Shown: piece after piece, positions 1 through 7,747 of the stretch | How positions within the stretch are numbered: position 1 is the first letter of the stretch | Layout of the letters: each line of letters opens with the position of its first letter | Origin: Comamonadaceae bacterium UBA4962 | GTDB lineage: Bacteria; Pseudomonadota; Gammaproteobacteria; Burkholderiales; Burkholderiaceae_C | NCBI GenBank assembly: GCA_002397315.1 | Contig: DHAE01000012.1 | Coordinates: forward strand, 1-33,047 | Direction: 5' to 3' | Length of the DNA stretch: 33,047 bases | The notes under the pieces: generated by a model | Told to the model about the DNA's origin: nothing | Databases searched by the model: none | The model's input: only the letters and a program-made list of their open reading frames with translations | Program-made: the position numbers and the translations under genes

Positions 1-2430
1 CTCTTCGCTGCGGGGCGCGCGCTCACGGCGCTCGCCGCCGCGGCCCCGGCCGCCCCGCGAACCGCGCTCGGCGCGGTCCTGCGGCGGCACGCCGGCCGCA
101 GCGCCGCCGTCCAGCGCCACGTCCGCTGCGCCGGCAGCCATGCCGGCTTCCGTGCCCGGGGGCTGCTGGCGCTGCGTGTCCAGCGCGTCGCGGCGCTCGC
201 GGCCCCGGCCGCCTTCGCGGCCTTCCCGGCCGTTGCGGGGCGCGAATTCGCCTTCGCCACGGGCGCCGGTATCGCGGCCGCCTTCACGGACGCTTTCTCG
301 CCCATTGTCGCGGCCACCTTCGCGGCCATTCTCCCGGCCGCCTTCGCGGTCACGGTCGCGGCCCGGGCGGCCTTCGCGGCCTTCACGGATTTCGCCGTCA
401 CGCGGGCCGCGGCCGTTGCGCGGTGCGTCGCCCTCGGCGCGTTCACCGCGTTCGCCACGCTCACCGCGGCGGCCGCCGCGGCCTTCCGACGCGCCGTTCT
501 CGCGCTGGCCGTCGCGGCCACCGCCGTTGCCGTTGCGTTCGCCACGCCGGCCGCCGCGGCGTCCATCGCGGGGCGCGTCGGCCGCAGGGGCCGCAGCGGG
601 TGCGGCCGCCGGTGCGGGCGCAGCGGCGGGCACGGGGCGCGGGCCGAAGCCGAACAGGCTCTTGAGCCACGCGAAGAAGCCCTGTTCCTGGGGCGCTGCC
701 GGCGCGGGTGCCGGTGCCGGAGCGGGCGCCTGCGCCGGCGCAGCGGTGGCCTGGGCGTGCGCATGCGCGCCGCCCCGCGTGCCTGCCGTGCGCGGCGTCT
801 CGGGCCGCGGCTCGGCGATCGGGGCGGGCGCATCGGGCAGCACGCCCTTGATCACCGGGGTCTGCTTGTTCGTGGGCTCCTGCGAACGGCGCGTCACCGT
901 GGTGGGGTCTTCCATCTCCTCGGCCAGGTGGTAGCTCGCGGCGATGTGGTCCAGGCGCGGATCGTCGTGCTTGAGGCGCTCGAGCTTGTACTTCGGCGTC
1001 TCCATGGTCTTGTTGGGCACCATGAGCACGCTCACGCGCTGCTTGAGTTCGATCTTGGCGATCTCGGTGCGCTTCTCGTTCAGCAGGAACGAGGCCACTT
1101 CCACTGGCACCTGGCAGTGCACGGCGGCCGTGTTGTCCTTCATGGACTCTTCCTGGATCATGCGCAGGATCTGCAGCGAGAAGCCTTCCGTGTCGCGCAC
1201 GTGGCCGGTGCCGTCGCAGCGCGGGCAGCGGATGTGCGCGCCTTCGCTGAGCGACGGCTTCAGGCGCTGGCGGCTCATCTCCATCAGGCCGAACTTGCTG
1301 ATCGTGCCGAACTGCACGCGGGCGCGGTCGTGGCGCAGCGCGTCGCGCAGGCGGTTCTCGACCTCGCGGCGGTTCTTGCTCTCCTCCATGTCGATGAAGT
1401 CGATGACGATCAGGCCGCCCAGGTCGCGGAGGCGCATCTGGCGGGCGACTTCGTCGGCGGCTTCCAGGTTGGTGCGGGTGGCGGTTTCCTCGATGTCGCC
1501 GCCCTTGATCGCGCGGGCCGAGTTCACGTCGACCGACACCAGCGCTTCCGTATGGTCGATCACGATCGCGCCGCCGGAGGGCAGGGTCACCGTGCGGGCG
1601 TAGGCGGATTCGATCTGGTGCTCGATCTGGAAGCGGCTGAACAGCGCCGCGTCGTCGCGGTAGCGCTTGACCTTGGCGGCATGCTCGGGCATGACGTGCG
1701 ACATGAACTGCTGCGCCTGTTCATAGATGTCGTCCGTATCGATGAGGATGTCGCCGATGTCGTTGTTGAAGTAGTCGCGGATCGCGCGGATCACCAGCGA
1801 GGATTCCTGGTAGATCAGGAAAGCGCCCTTGCCGCCCTTGGCGGCGCCGTCGATGGCGGTCCAGAGCTTGAGCAGGTAGTTCAGATCCCACTGCAGCTCG
1901 GGCGCCGAACGGCCGATGCCGGCGGTGCGCGCGATGATGCTCATGCCCTTCGGGTACTCGAGCTGGTCCATCGCCTCCTTGAGTTCGGCACGGTCCTCGC
2001 CCTCGATGCGGCGCGACACGCCGCCGCCGCGCGGGTTGTTGGGCATCAGCACCACGTAGCGGCCGGCCAGCGACACGAAGGTGGTCAGGGCCGCGCCCTT
2101 GTTGCCGCGCTCTTCCTTCTCGACCTGGACCAGCAGTTCCTGGCCCTCGCGGATCACGTCGTTGATGCGGGCCTGGCTGGGCGACACGCCCTCGGCGAAA
2201 TACTGGCGGGAGATTTCCTTGAAGGGCAGGAAGCCGTGGCGGTCCTCGCCGTAATCCACGAAACAGGCCTCCAGGCTGGGCTCGACGCGGGTGACGACCG
2301 CCTTGTAGATGTTGCCCTTGCGCTGTTCGCGTCCCTCGATCTCGATCTCGTAGTCCAGCAGCTTCTGGCCGTCGACGATGGCGAGACGGCGTTCCTCGGG
2401 CTGCGTGGCGTTGATGAGCATCCGCTTCAT
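1..2430 (-). CDS. rne: Ribonuclease E, 3' end cut by window edge
   Basis: Endoribonuclease that starts mRNA decay and matures rRNA and tRNA. 810 codons are visible and the C-terminus lies outside the window. It begins MKRMLINATQPEERR. The S1 RNA-binding region is about residues 35-120. The catalytic metal-binding aspartates are D301 (in VDVNSAR) and D344 (in VIDFIDM), and the zinc-link motif CPRC is at 402-405. After about residue 510 the protein becomes disordered: an Ala/Pro stretch, then an amphipathic segment GFFAWLKSLFG (584-594) resembling RNase E membrane-targeting helices, then a long Arg/Gly/Glu-rich tail that in this family usually binds RNA or partners. The start is supported by AAGGA seven bases upstream of the ATG. 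It is divergent from rluC across a long structured leader. Confidence 0.96.
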   Translation of the reverse strand, partial: MKRMLINATQPEERRLAIVDGQKLLDYEIEIEGREQRKGNIYKAVVTRVEPSLEACFVDYGEDRHGFLPFKEISRQYFAEGVSPSQARINDVIREGQELLVQVEKEERGNKGAALTTFVSLAGRYVVLMPNNPRGGGVSRRIEGEDRAELKEAMDQLEYPKGMSIIARTAGIGRSAPELQWDLNYLLKLWTAIDGAAKGGKGAFLIYQESSLVIRAIRDYFNNDIGDILIDTDDIYEQAQQFMSHVMPEHAAKVKRYRDDAALFSRFQIEHQIESAYARTVTLPSGGAIVIDHTEALVSVDVNSARAIKGGDIEETATRTNLEAADEVARQMRLRDLGGLIVIDFIDMEESKNRREVENRLRDALRHDRARVQFGTISKFGLMEMSRQRLKPSLSEGAHIRCPRCDGTGHVRDTEGFSLQILRMIQEESMKDNTAAVHCQVPVEVASFLLNEKRTEIAKIELKQRVSVLMVPNKTMETPKYKLERLKHDDPRLDHIAASYHLAEEMEDPTTVTRRSQEPTNKQTPVIKGVLPDAPAPIAEPRPETPRTAGTRGGAHAHAQATAAPAQAPAPAPAPAPAAPQEQGFFAWLKSLFGFGPRPVPAAAPAPAAAPAAAPAADAPRDGRRGGRRGERNGNGGGRDGQRENGASEGRGGRRGERGERGERAEGDAPRNGRGPRDGEIREGREGRPGRDRDREGGRENGREGGRDNGRESVREGGRDTGARGEGEFAPRNGREGREGGRGRERRDALDTQRQQPPGTEAGMAAGAADVALDGGAAAGVPPQDRAERGSRGGRGRGGERRERAPRSEE

Positions 2431-2677
2431 GATGCGTTTCCTTCTTCGTTTTGGGTGCGGGACGCCGCGCAGCGCAGGGGCTGCTGCATGCGTCCCGGGT
2501 TCAACCGTTGACACAGGCTCTTCAGGAGCCATGGATGCCAGGGCCGACGCACTGAAACGAAGGGAATTGCCGCTGAAAGCCAGGCGGCCGCGAAGCTGGG
2601 TACTAGCTCGGCAGCCGGGGTGGTGGGGCGTGGATGGGGGCGATGCAGGAAGCGTGTTTCCTGGCCGGGAAGAATGT

Positions 2678-2703
2678 CGCCGGCAGGGCACGCCATGCCG
2701 GCG
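2678..2703 (-). promoter_or_regulatory. Hairpin in presumed rne leader
   Basis: A perfect 8-bp inverted repeat (CGCCGGCA at 2678-2685, TGCCGGCG at 2696-2703) encloses a 10-base loop. No T-run follows on either strand, so it is not a standard terminator. It lies about 250 bp upstream of the rne start codon. Confidence 0.4.
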
Positions 2704-2731
2704 CGTCAGGCATGCGGACGGCAGCGAGCGC

Positions 2732-2749
2732 CAGGGGCTTGCGCCCCTG
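2732..2749 (-). promoter_or_regulatory. GNRA-loop hairpin in presumed rne leader
   Basis: A 7-bp perfect stem (CAGGGGC / GCCCCTG) has loop GCAA when read on the minus strand, the strand of rne. GCAA is a stable GNRA tetraloop, and on the opposite strand the loop would be TTGC. This favours function in the rne transcript. A role in autoregulation is inferred only. Confidence 0.42.
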
Positions 2750-3021
2750 CCACAGTGCCATGATCCAAGCCATCAGCGCCAACATGTATTTCGCTTTGAT
2801 CCGCGGCAGGGGCGATCTCGGTGGAGAGGCGGCCTGCCGGTTGGGGATTCCGTTTGGGTGTTTCAATTCGTCAGCCGGGCCGTGCGGCGTGCGGGCCTTC
2901 GCAGGCAATCGGCCTGCAATCTGCGCGCACGACGCCCGTTGGCATCGACCTTCCTGTGCGGCATGCCGGGTCGGGTGGACTAAACTCCAGACAAATCAAC
3001 CACTTACACAACGTCGCACAG

Positions 3022-4050
3022 GTGAAACACATTATAGGGGCCAAACCGGCACCCGGCCGTTCCCCCGCCGACTCCGAACCGGGTGCCGTGGCCGTGCGCT
3101 GGGTGGAAGTCGATGCCGAGTCCGCGGGCCAGCGCCTGGACAACTTCCTGATACGCGAACTCAAGGGCGTACCCAAGACGCACGTCTACCGCATCATCCG
3201 CAGCGGCGAAGTCCGCATCAACAAGGGGCGCGCCGCCGCCGACACCCGCATCGAGGCCGGCGACGTCGTCCGCGTGCCGCCCGTGCGGATCTCCGAGAAG
3301 GTCGCTGCGAAGGCCGAGCGGCCGGCCCCGGCCCGCGAGTTCCCGCTGCTGCTCGAAGACGAGCACCTGATCGCACTCGACAAGCCCGCCGGCGTGGCCG
3401 TGCACGGCGGCAGCGGCGTGAGCTTCGGCGTCATCGAGCAGCTGCGCCAGGCCCGGCCGCAGGCGCGCTTCCTGGAGCTCGTGCACCGGCTGGACCGGGA
3501 GACCTCCGGCATCCTGCTCGTGGCCAAGAAGCGCTCGGCGCTCACCCATCTGCAGGACCAGTTCCGCGAGCGAGAAACCGGCAAGACCTACCTGGCCCTC
3601 GCCTCGGGCGACTGGCCCGAGCGCCTCAAGGTGATCGACGCGCCCCTGCACAAGTATCTGCAGGCGGACGGCGAACGCCGCGTGCGCGTGACCACGGCGG
3701 AAGACCCCGACGGCATGCGCTCCATCACGCTGGTGAAGGTGCGCACCCGGCTGCCGGCCCGGCCGGCCGAAGGGCTGCCCGCGATGTCGCTGCTGGAAGT
3801 CACCATCAAGACCGGCCGCACGCACCAGATCCGGGTCCACCTGGCCAGCCAGGGGCATCCGATCGTCGGCGACGACAAATACGGTGATTTCGACCTGAAC
3901 CGCCGTGTGCAGAAGCACGGGCTGCGCCGCATGTTCCTTCATGCATGGCGGTTACAGTTCAGCCACCCCGCCAGCGGCGAGCGCGTCACGCTGCATGCCG
4001 AACCGCCGCCGGAACTCGCCGGATTCCTGTCTCCCGCCGTCCCCACCTGA
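3022..4050 (+). CDS. rluC: 23S rRNA pseudouridine synthase RluC
   Basis: Converts specific uridines of 23S rRNA (positions 955, 2504 and 2580 in E. coli) to pseudouridine during large-subunit assembly. The protein has 342 residues. An S4 RNA-binding domain (about 36-95; LDNFLIRELKGVPKTHVYRIIRSGEV) precedes the RluA-family catalytic domain, whose signature HRLDRETSG is at 155-163 with the catalytic aspartate D158. Later family motifs GRTHQIRVH and LHAWRLQFSHP are present. The chosen start is GTG at 3022 (VKHIIGAKPAP); no good ribosome binding site precedes it. GTG at 3088 or 3094 would give an N-terminus closer to E. coli RluC, so the start is uncertain. It is followed after 10 bp by the HAD phosphatase. 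Confidence 0.93.
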   Translation: MKHIIGAKPAPGRSPADSEPGAVAVRWVEVDAESAGQRLDNFLIRELKGVPKTHVYRIIRSGEVRINKGRAAADTRIEAGDVVRVPPVRISEKVAAKAERPAPAREFPLLLEDEHLIALDKPAGVAVHGGSGVSFGVIEQLRQARPQARFLELVHRLDRETSGILLVAKKRSALTHLQDQFRERETGKTYLALASGDWPERLKVIDAPLHKYLQADGERRVRVTTAEDPDGMRSITLVKVRTRLPARPAEGLPAMSLLEVTIKTGRTHQIRVHLASQGHPIVGDDKYGDFDLNRRVQKHGLRRMFLHAWRLQFSHPASGERVTLHAEPPPELAGFLSPAVPT

Positions 4051-4060
4051 CCTGCCGCCC

Positions 4061-4729
4061 ATGTCCGTTTCCCGCTCCCGCCGCTTCGACCTGATCGCCT
4101 TCGACTGGGACGGAACGCTGTTCGATTCCACCGCCATCATCGTGCGCTGCATCCAGGAAGCCGTGCGCGACGTGGGCGGCACGGCGCCCAGCGACCGCGA
4201 CGCGGCCTGGGTGATCGGCATGGGGCTGATGGAAGCGCTCGCGCATGCGGCCCCGCACGTGCCGCCCGAGAAGCATCCCGAGCTGCGCCGCCGCTACGGC
4301 TACCACTACGCGCGCCACCAGAACGACCTGAGCCTGTTCGAGGGCGTGCTGCCGATGCTCGAAGACCTGCGCGCGCGCGGCCACCTGCTGTCCGTGGCCA
4401 CGGGGAAGAGCCGCCGGGGGCTCGACGAGGTGCTGCACACCGTGTCGCTGCGCGGCATGTTCGACGGTTCCCGCACCGCCGACGAGACGGCCGGCAAGCC
4501 CCATCCCCTCATGCTGCAGGAACTGATGGCGGAGTTCGGCGTGCCGCCCGAGCGGCTGCTCATGATCGGCGACACCACGCACGACCTGCAGATGGCCCGG
4601 TCCGCCGGCTGCGCGAGCGTGGGCGTGAGCTACGGTGCGCACGAGCCCTCGGGGTTTCTGGTGCTGGAACCCCTGCACGTCGCGCATTCCGTGGCCGATC
4701 TGCACGCCTGGCTGCTGCAGAACGGCTGA
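4061..4729 (+). CDS. HAD-IA family hydrolase (phosphoglycolate phosphatase-like)
   Basis: Predicted cytoplasmic phosphatase of 222 residues. All haloacid-dehalogenase motifs are present: motif I DWDGT with nucleophile D15 and acid/base D17, motif II Thr in SVATGKS, motif III Lys in AGKPHP, and motif IV GDTTHD. The alpha-helical cap follows motif I, as in subfamily IA. It resembles the Gph group, but the substrate cannot be read from sequence; phosphoglycolate or another small phosphomonoester is plausible. It lies 10 bp after rluC and 34 bp before the Rieske gene, so probably in one operon. The start lacks a clear ribosome binding site, suggesting coupling to rluC translation. Confidence 0.9.
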   Translation: MSVSRSRRFDLIAFDWDGTLFDSTAIIVRCIQEAVRDVGGTAPSDRDAAWVIGMGLMEALAHAAPHVPPEKHPELRRRYGYHYARHQNDLSLFEGVLPMLEDLRARGHLLSVATGKSRRGLDEVLHTVSLRGMFDGSRTADETAGKPHPLMLQELMAEFGVPPERLLMIGDTTHDLQMARSAGCASVGVSYGAHEPSGFLVLEPLHVAHSVADLHAWLLQNG

Positions 4730-4763
4730 ACCGCCGCCGCGGGCCGCCTTCCGAAGCCACTCC

Positions 4764-5141
4764 ATGCCTGACATCGCCACCCGGCCCATCCACCTGTGCG
4801 CCAGCAGCGATCTGCTGGAGGGCGGCGACGCCGTTCCGTTCGACGTCGTGCACGCGGGCCAGGCCTGCCGCGCCTTCGCCGTGCGCTACCAGGGGCGGCC
4901 CCACGCCTACCTGAACCGCTGCACCCATGTCCCCATGGAGATGGATTACCAGCCCAACCGCTTCTTCGACGACACGGGCCGGTGGCTGCTGTGCGCCACG
5001 CACGGCGCGGCCTACCGCCCCGACACGGGCGCGTGCGCGGGCGGTCCCTGCCGCGGCGGGCTGGTGAAGGTCGCGATTTCGGAAGAGTTCGGAGTGGTGC
5101 ACTGGCATACTGGTCCCCACTTGCAACCCGTGGAATTCTGA
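4764..5141 (+). CDS. Small Rieske [2Fe-2S] protein
   Basis: A 125-residue single-domain Rieske-type protein. The cluster ligands are visible as C53-T-H55 and C77-A-T-H80, with the following GAAYRPDTGAC matching the second Rieske box. There is no signal peptide, membrane segment or fused oxygenase domain, so it is soluble and cytoplasmic. Such stand-alone proteins are ferredoxin-like electron carriers or small subunits of unknown partners. No oxygenase or reductase gene is adjacent: its neighbours are a HAD phosphatase and an S49 peptidase 8 bp downstream. Its electron partner is unknown. Confidence 0.9.
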   Translation: MPDIATRPIHLCASSDLLEGGDAVPFDVVHAGQACRAFAVRYQGRPHAYLNRCTHVPMEMDYQPNRFFDDTGRWLLCATHGAAYRPDTGACAGGPCRGGLVKVAISEEFGVVHWHTGPHLQPVEF

Positions 5142-5149
5142 GAAATCAC

Positions 5150-6202
5150 ATGACCGATCCGACCCGGAAAGACCCCTCCGGCCTGGAAGCTGATCCGTCG
5201 CCCACCCCTGATCTGTGGGCCCAACCTGCTCCTGAAACAATAGTGAATCACGCCGATGCGCCGTCCGGGAAAGCCCCGGGCTGGGAGCGCGACGTGCTGG
5301 AAAAACTCGTCTTCTCCACCCTGTCCGAGCAGCGTTCCGCGCGCCGCTGGCGGGTTTTCACCCGGCTGGCGTGGCTGGTATTCCTGGTCGCCGTGGCCTG
5401 GGTGTTGCTTGCGCGCGACGTTGCGGCGCCCAGCAAAAGCACGCCGCACACCGCGGTCGTCGACATCAAGGGCGAGATCGCCTCCGGCGCGGAAGCGAGC
5501 GCGGAGTTCGTGGTCGCCGCCATGCGCAGCGCCTTCGAGGACGCCGGCTCGCAGGCTGTGGTGCTGCTCATCAACTCGCCGGGCGGCAGCCCGGTGCAGG
5601 CCGGCATCATCAACGACGAGATCGTGCGGCTGAAGGCCAAGTACAACAAGCCGGTGTATGCGGTGGTGGAAGAGACCTGCGCCTCCGCCGCCTACTACAT
5701 CGCTTCCGGCGCGGACCAGATCTTCGTGGACAAGGCCAGCATCGTGGGCAGCATCGGCGTGCTGATGGACGGCTTCGGCTTCACCGGCACCATGGAGAAG
5801 CTCGGCGTGGAGCGCCGCCTGCTCACGGCCGGCGAGAACAAGGGCTTCCTCGACCCCTTCAGCCCGCTGTCGGAAAAGCAGCGCGCCTTCGCGCAGACCA
5901 TGCTCGACCAGATCCACCAGCAGTTCATCCAGGTGGTGAAGCAGGGCCGGGGCGATCGCCTCAAGATCACGCCGGACACCTTCAGCGGCCTGTTCTGGAC
6001 GGGCCAGCAGGCCGTCGAGATGGGCCTGGCCGACCACCTCGGCAACCTCGACTACGTGGCCCGCGAAGTGGTGAAGGCCGAGGACATCGTCGACTACACC
6101 CGCCGCGACAACGTGGCCGAGCGCCTCGCCAAGAAGTTCGGCGCGGCGATGGGCGAGACGGCGGTGAAGGCACTGAACTCCCACCTGCCGGCGGTGCGCT
6201 GA
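5150..6202 (+). CDS. SppA-like S49 family signal peptide peptidase
   Basis: Membrane-bound serine protease of 350 residues that probably degrades cleaved signal peptides or membrane-protein fragments. A cytoplasmic N-terminal stretch is followed by one membrane segment (about 71-88, LAWLVFLVAVAWVLLA), then the protease domain facing the periplasm. Motif VLLINSPGGSP is at about 138-148. The probable nucleophile is S179 in CASAAYYIASGAD, and the probable general-base lysine is K231 in GENKGF. It is the short, single-domain type (about half of E. coli SppA), as is common in beta-proteobacteria. It starts 8 bp after the Rieske stop and ends before a strong terminator. Confidence 0.94.
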   Translation: MTDPTRKDPSGLEADPSPTPDLWAQPAPETIVNHADAPSGKAPGWERDVLEKLVFSTLSEQRSARRWRVFTRLAWLVFLVAVAWVLLARDVAAPSKSTPHTAVVDIKGEIASGAEASAEFVVAAMRSAFEDAGSQAVVLLINSPGGSPVQAGIINDEIVRLKAKYNKPVYAVVEETCASAAYYIASGADQIFVDKASIVGSIGVLMDGFGFTGTMEKLGVERRLLTAGENKGFLDPFSPLSEKQRAFAQTMLDQIHQQFIQVVKQGRGDRLKITPDTFSGLFWTGQQAVEMGLADHLGNLDYVAREVVKAEDIVDYTRRDNVAERLAKKFGAAMGETAVKALNSHLPAVR

Positions 6203-6255
6203 GCGTGGGTTCGTTCATTCGGCCGGCCGCTCGCTGCAGCGGCGGGCCTGCGAAG

Positions 6256-6281
6256 AAAAAAGGCGCCGGGGCGCCTTTTTC
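6256..6281. terminator. Bidirectional terminator between convergent genes
   Basis: AAAAAAGGCGCC followed closely by GGCGCCTTTTTT-type sequence forms a near-perfect palindrome, with A-runs on the left and T-runs on the right. Each strand therefore reads as a GC stem followed by U residues. It sits between sppA-like (plus) and the methyltransferase gene (minus) and can serve both. Confidence 0.85.
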
Positions 6282-6294
6282 TTTTCCTGGCCCG

Positions 6295-7125
6295 TCACCG
6301 TCCGATGGCGAACACCGCGGGCGTGCGGTTGTCCGGGGCTTCCGGCTGCTGCTTCCATTGCCGCACGAGGCGGCTGGCCGTGCGGGCGTGCTCCAGCGTG
6401 AGGCCGCTCGCGATCGCCAGGCGCGTGTGGGCCTGCAGCGTCTGCACCAGGGCCTGCCACAGCGCGGCGTTGCGATAAGGTGTCTCGATGAACAGTTGGG
6501 TCTGGCCCGTGCGCAGCGCCAGCGTCTCCAGTTCCCGGATGCGCTGCGCGCGTTGCGCGACATCCTGCGGCAGGTAGCCGTTGAACGCGAAGTTCTGGCC
6601 GTTGAGCCCACTGGCCGCCAGGGCCAGCAGCAGGGACACCGGGCCCGTGAGCGGCACCACGCGCAGGCCCAGGTCGTGCGCGGCGCGCACCACCGAGCTG
6701 CCGGGATCCGCCACGGCCGGCATGCCGGCCTCGCTCACCAGTCCCATGTCGTGGCCCGCGAGCGCCGGGGCCAGCAACTGCTTCGCGTCGAACGCGGGCG
6801 CGCCGCTGCCGTTGCCGTTGCCGCCGTGGTGGTCGCCCTTTTTATGGACCTCGCGCGGCAGTTCGGCGATCCGCTGCTCCTGCAGCGGGGCCGCCAGCGG
6901 ATGCAGCGCATCGATGCGCTTCAGATAGGCGCGCGTGCTCTTGGCGTTCTCGCAGATCCAGTGCGTGAGGCGCGCCGCCGCCTGCAGCGTGCCGTCCGGC
7001 ACCACGCCCTGCAGCGGCACCTGCGCATCGCAGCCGAAGTCGAGCGGTGCGGGCACCAGGAACAGCGTGGCGCGCGGCGCGGCGGCTTCGGCCGCGGGGG
7101 AGGGCGGGGTGGTGTCCTGCGTCAT
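6295..7125 (-). CDS. SAM-dependent methyltransferase, RsmI-like (tetrapyrrole methylase fold)
   Basis: A 276-residue protein of the tetrapyrrole methylase superfamily, related to the 16S rRNA 2'-O-methyltransferase RsmI. Typical stretches are MGLVSEAGMPAVADPGSSVVRAAHDLG (about 127-153), VVPLTGPVSLLLALAASGLNGQNFAFNGYLP, and ETPYRN. It differs from classic RsmI, which starts with a short LYVVATPIGNL motif: here the N-terminus reads LFLVPAPLDFG. A Gly/Asn/His-rich insertion is at about 95-112. I read it as the paralogue often found next to maf; its RNA target is unknown. Its ATG overlaps the maf stop by 4 bp (ATGA), so the two are translationally coupled. Confidence 0.87.
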   Translation of the reverse strand: MTQDTTPPSPAAEAAAPRATLFLVPAPLDFGCDAQVPLQGVVPDGTLQAAARLTHWICENAKSTRAYLKRIDALHPLAAPLQEQRIAELPREVHKKGDHHGGNGNGSGAPAFDAKQLLAPALAGHDMGLVSEAGMPAVADPGSSVVRAAHDLGLRVVPLTGPVSLLLALAASGLNGQNFAFNGYLPQDVAQRAQRIRELETLALRTGQTQLFIETPYRNAALWQALVQTLQAHTRLAIASGLTLEHARTASRLVRQWKQQPEAPDNRTPAVFAIGR

Positions 7126-7721
7126 GGCAGCACCCGTCCGGCGGCGCGCAGCATGCGGCAGGTGCGGATCAGCGGCAGGCCCACGAGCGCCGTGGGGTCG
7201 TCGCTCACGATCGCGTCCAGCAGGCTGATGCCCAGGCCTTCGCTCTTGGCGCTGCCCGCGCAGTCATAAGGTTGCTCCGTCCGCAGGTAGCGTTCGATCT
7301 CGGCGTCGGTCAGGTCCCGGAAGCGCACTTCCACGGGCGCGAGGTCGGTCGCCTCGAAGCCCGTCTCCAGGCACACCACCGTCACCGCCGTCTGGAAGAC
7401 CACGGTCTGGCCGCGCATGCGCTGCAGTTGCTCCACGGCGCGCTCATGGGTGCCCGGCTTGCCGAGCGGCGTGCCCGCCAGGTCCGCCACCTGGTCGGAG
7501 CCGATCACGATGGCGCCGGGATGCTGCCGCGCCACGGCATGGGCCTTGGCGCGCGCGAGCCGCAGGGCCAGGTCGCGCGGGGGTTCGCCGGCATGCGGGG
7601 TTTCGTCCACGTCGGGCGCCGCGACATCGAAGGGCAGGCCCAGGCGGTCCAGCAGTTCGCGCCGGTAGCGGGAGGTGGAGCCCAGTACCAGGGGGCGGGG
7701 AAGGGAGGCAGGGTCGAGCAT
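7122..7721 (-). CDS. maf: Maf/YceF-type nucleotide pyrophosphatase
   Basis: House-cleaning nucleoside triphosphate pyrophosphatase of 199 residues. The family start motif is GSTSRYRRELLDRLGLPF (14-31). The acidic DVDETP follows at 37-42, and IGSDQVADL at 73-81 contains the catalytic-region aspartate D76. The GSDQV form is typical of the YceF subgroup, which hydrolyses 7-methyl-GTP, rather than the dTTP/UTP-specific YhdE subgroup. This specificity is inferred from family knowledge. It is divergent from yceD with only 26 bp between start codons, so the two promoter regions overlap coding sequence. Confidence 0.93.
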   Translation of the reverse strand: MLDPASLPRPLVLGSTSRYRRELLDRLGLPFDVAAPDVDETPHAGEPPRDLALRLARAKAHAVARQHPGAIVIGSDQVADLAGTPLGKPGTHERAVEQLQRMRGQTVVFQTAVTVVCLETGFEATDLAPVEVRFRDLTDAEIERYLRTEQPYDCAGSAKSEGLGISLLDAIVSDDPTALVGLPLIRTCRMLRAAGRVLP

Positions 7722-7741
7722 GGCGGCGATTCTCTTACACT
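7714..7741 (+). promoter_or_regulatory. Possible yceD promoter giving a leaderless mRNA
   Basis: TCGAGC (7714-7719) and TACACT (7736-7741), spaced 16 bp, resemble sigma-70 elements. Transcription would then begin close to 7748, which is the A of the yceD ATG. No ribosome binding site precedes that ATG. Weak -35 match; inference only. Confidence 0.3.
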
Positions 7742-7747
7742 GCCGCC

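Larger units (their letters stand above)
2431..3021. other. Divergent rne/rluC intergenic region with several hairpins
   Basis: This 591-bp gap has no convincing gene; short open frames on both strands lack family resemblance. It contains three clear inverted repeats: 2678-2703 (8-bp stem), 2732-2749 (7-bp stem) and 2901-2917 (6-bp stem). Read in the rne direction, the loop of the second is GCAA, a GNRA tetraloop. The part nearest rne is probably its 5' leader. In enterobacteria the rne leader carries hairpins through which RNase E represses its own mRNA, so a similar role is an inference here. The rluC promoter must also lie here, but no strong sigma-70 match is visible. Confidence 0.6.

Noticed and set aside
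757..2511. Long open frame on the plus strand opposite rne
   Set aside because: It is the antisense of a certain rne gene. In DNA this GC-rich, the complement of a real gene is often open, and its His/Ala/Val-rich translation resembles no family.
2509..2537. TTGACA at 2509-2514 as a plus-strand promoter
   Set aside because: The base composition 17 bp downstream (ATGGAT) is a poor -10, and it would transcribe antisense to the rne leader with no gene close by.
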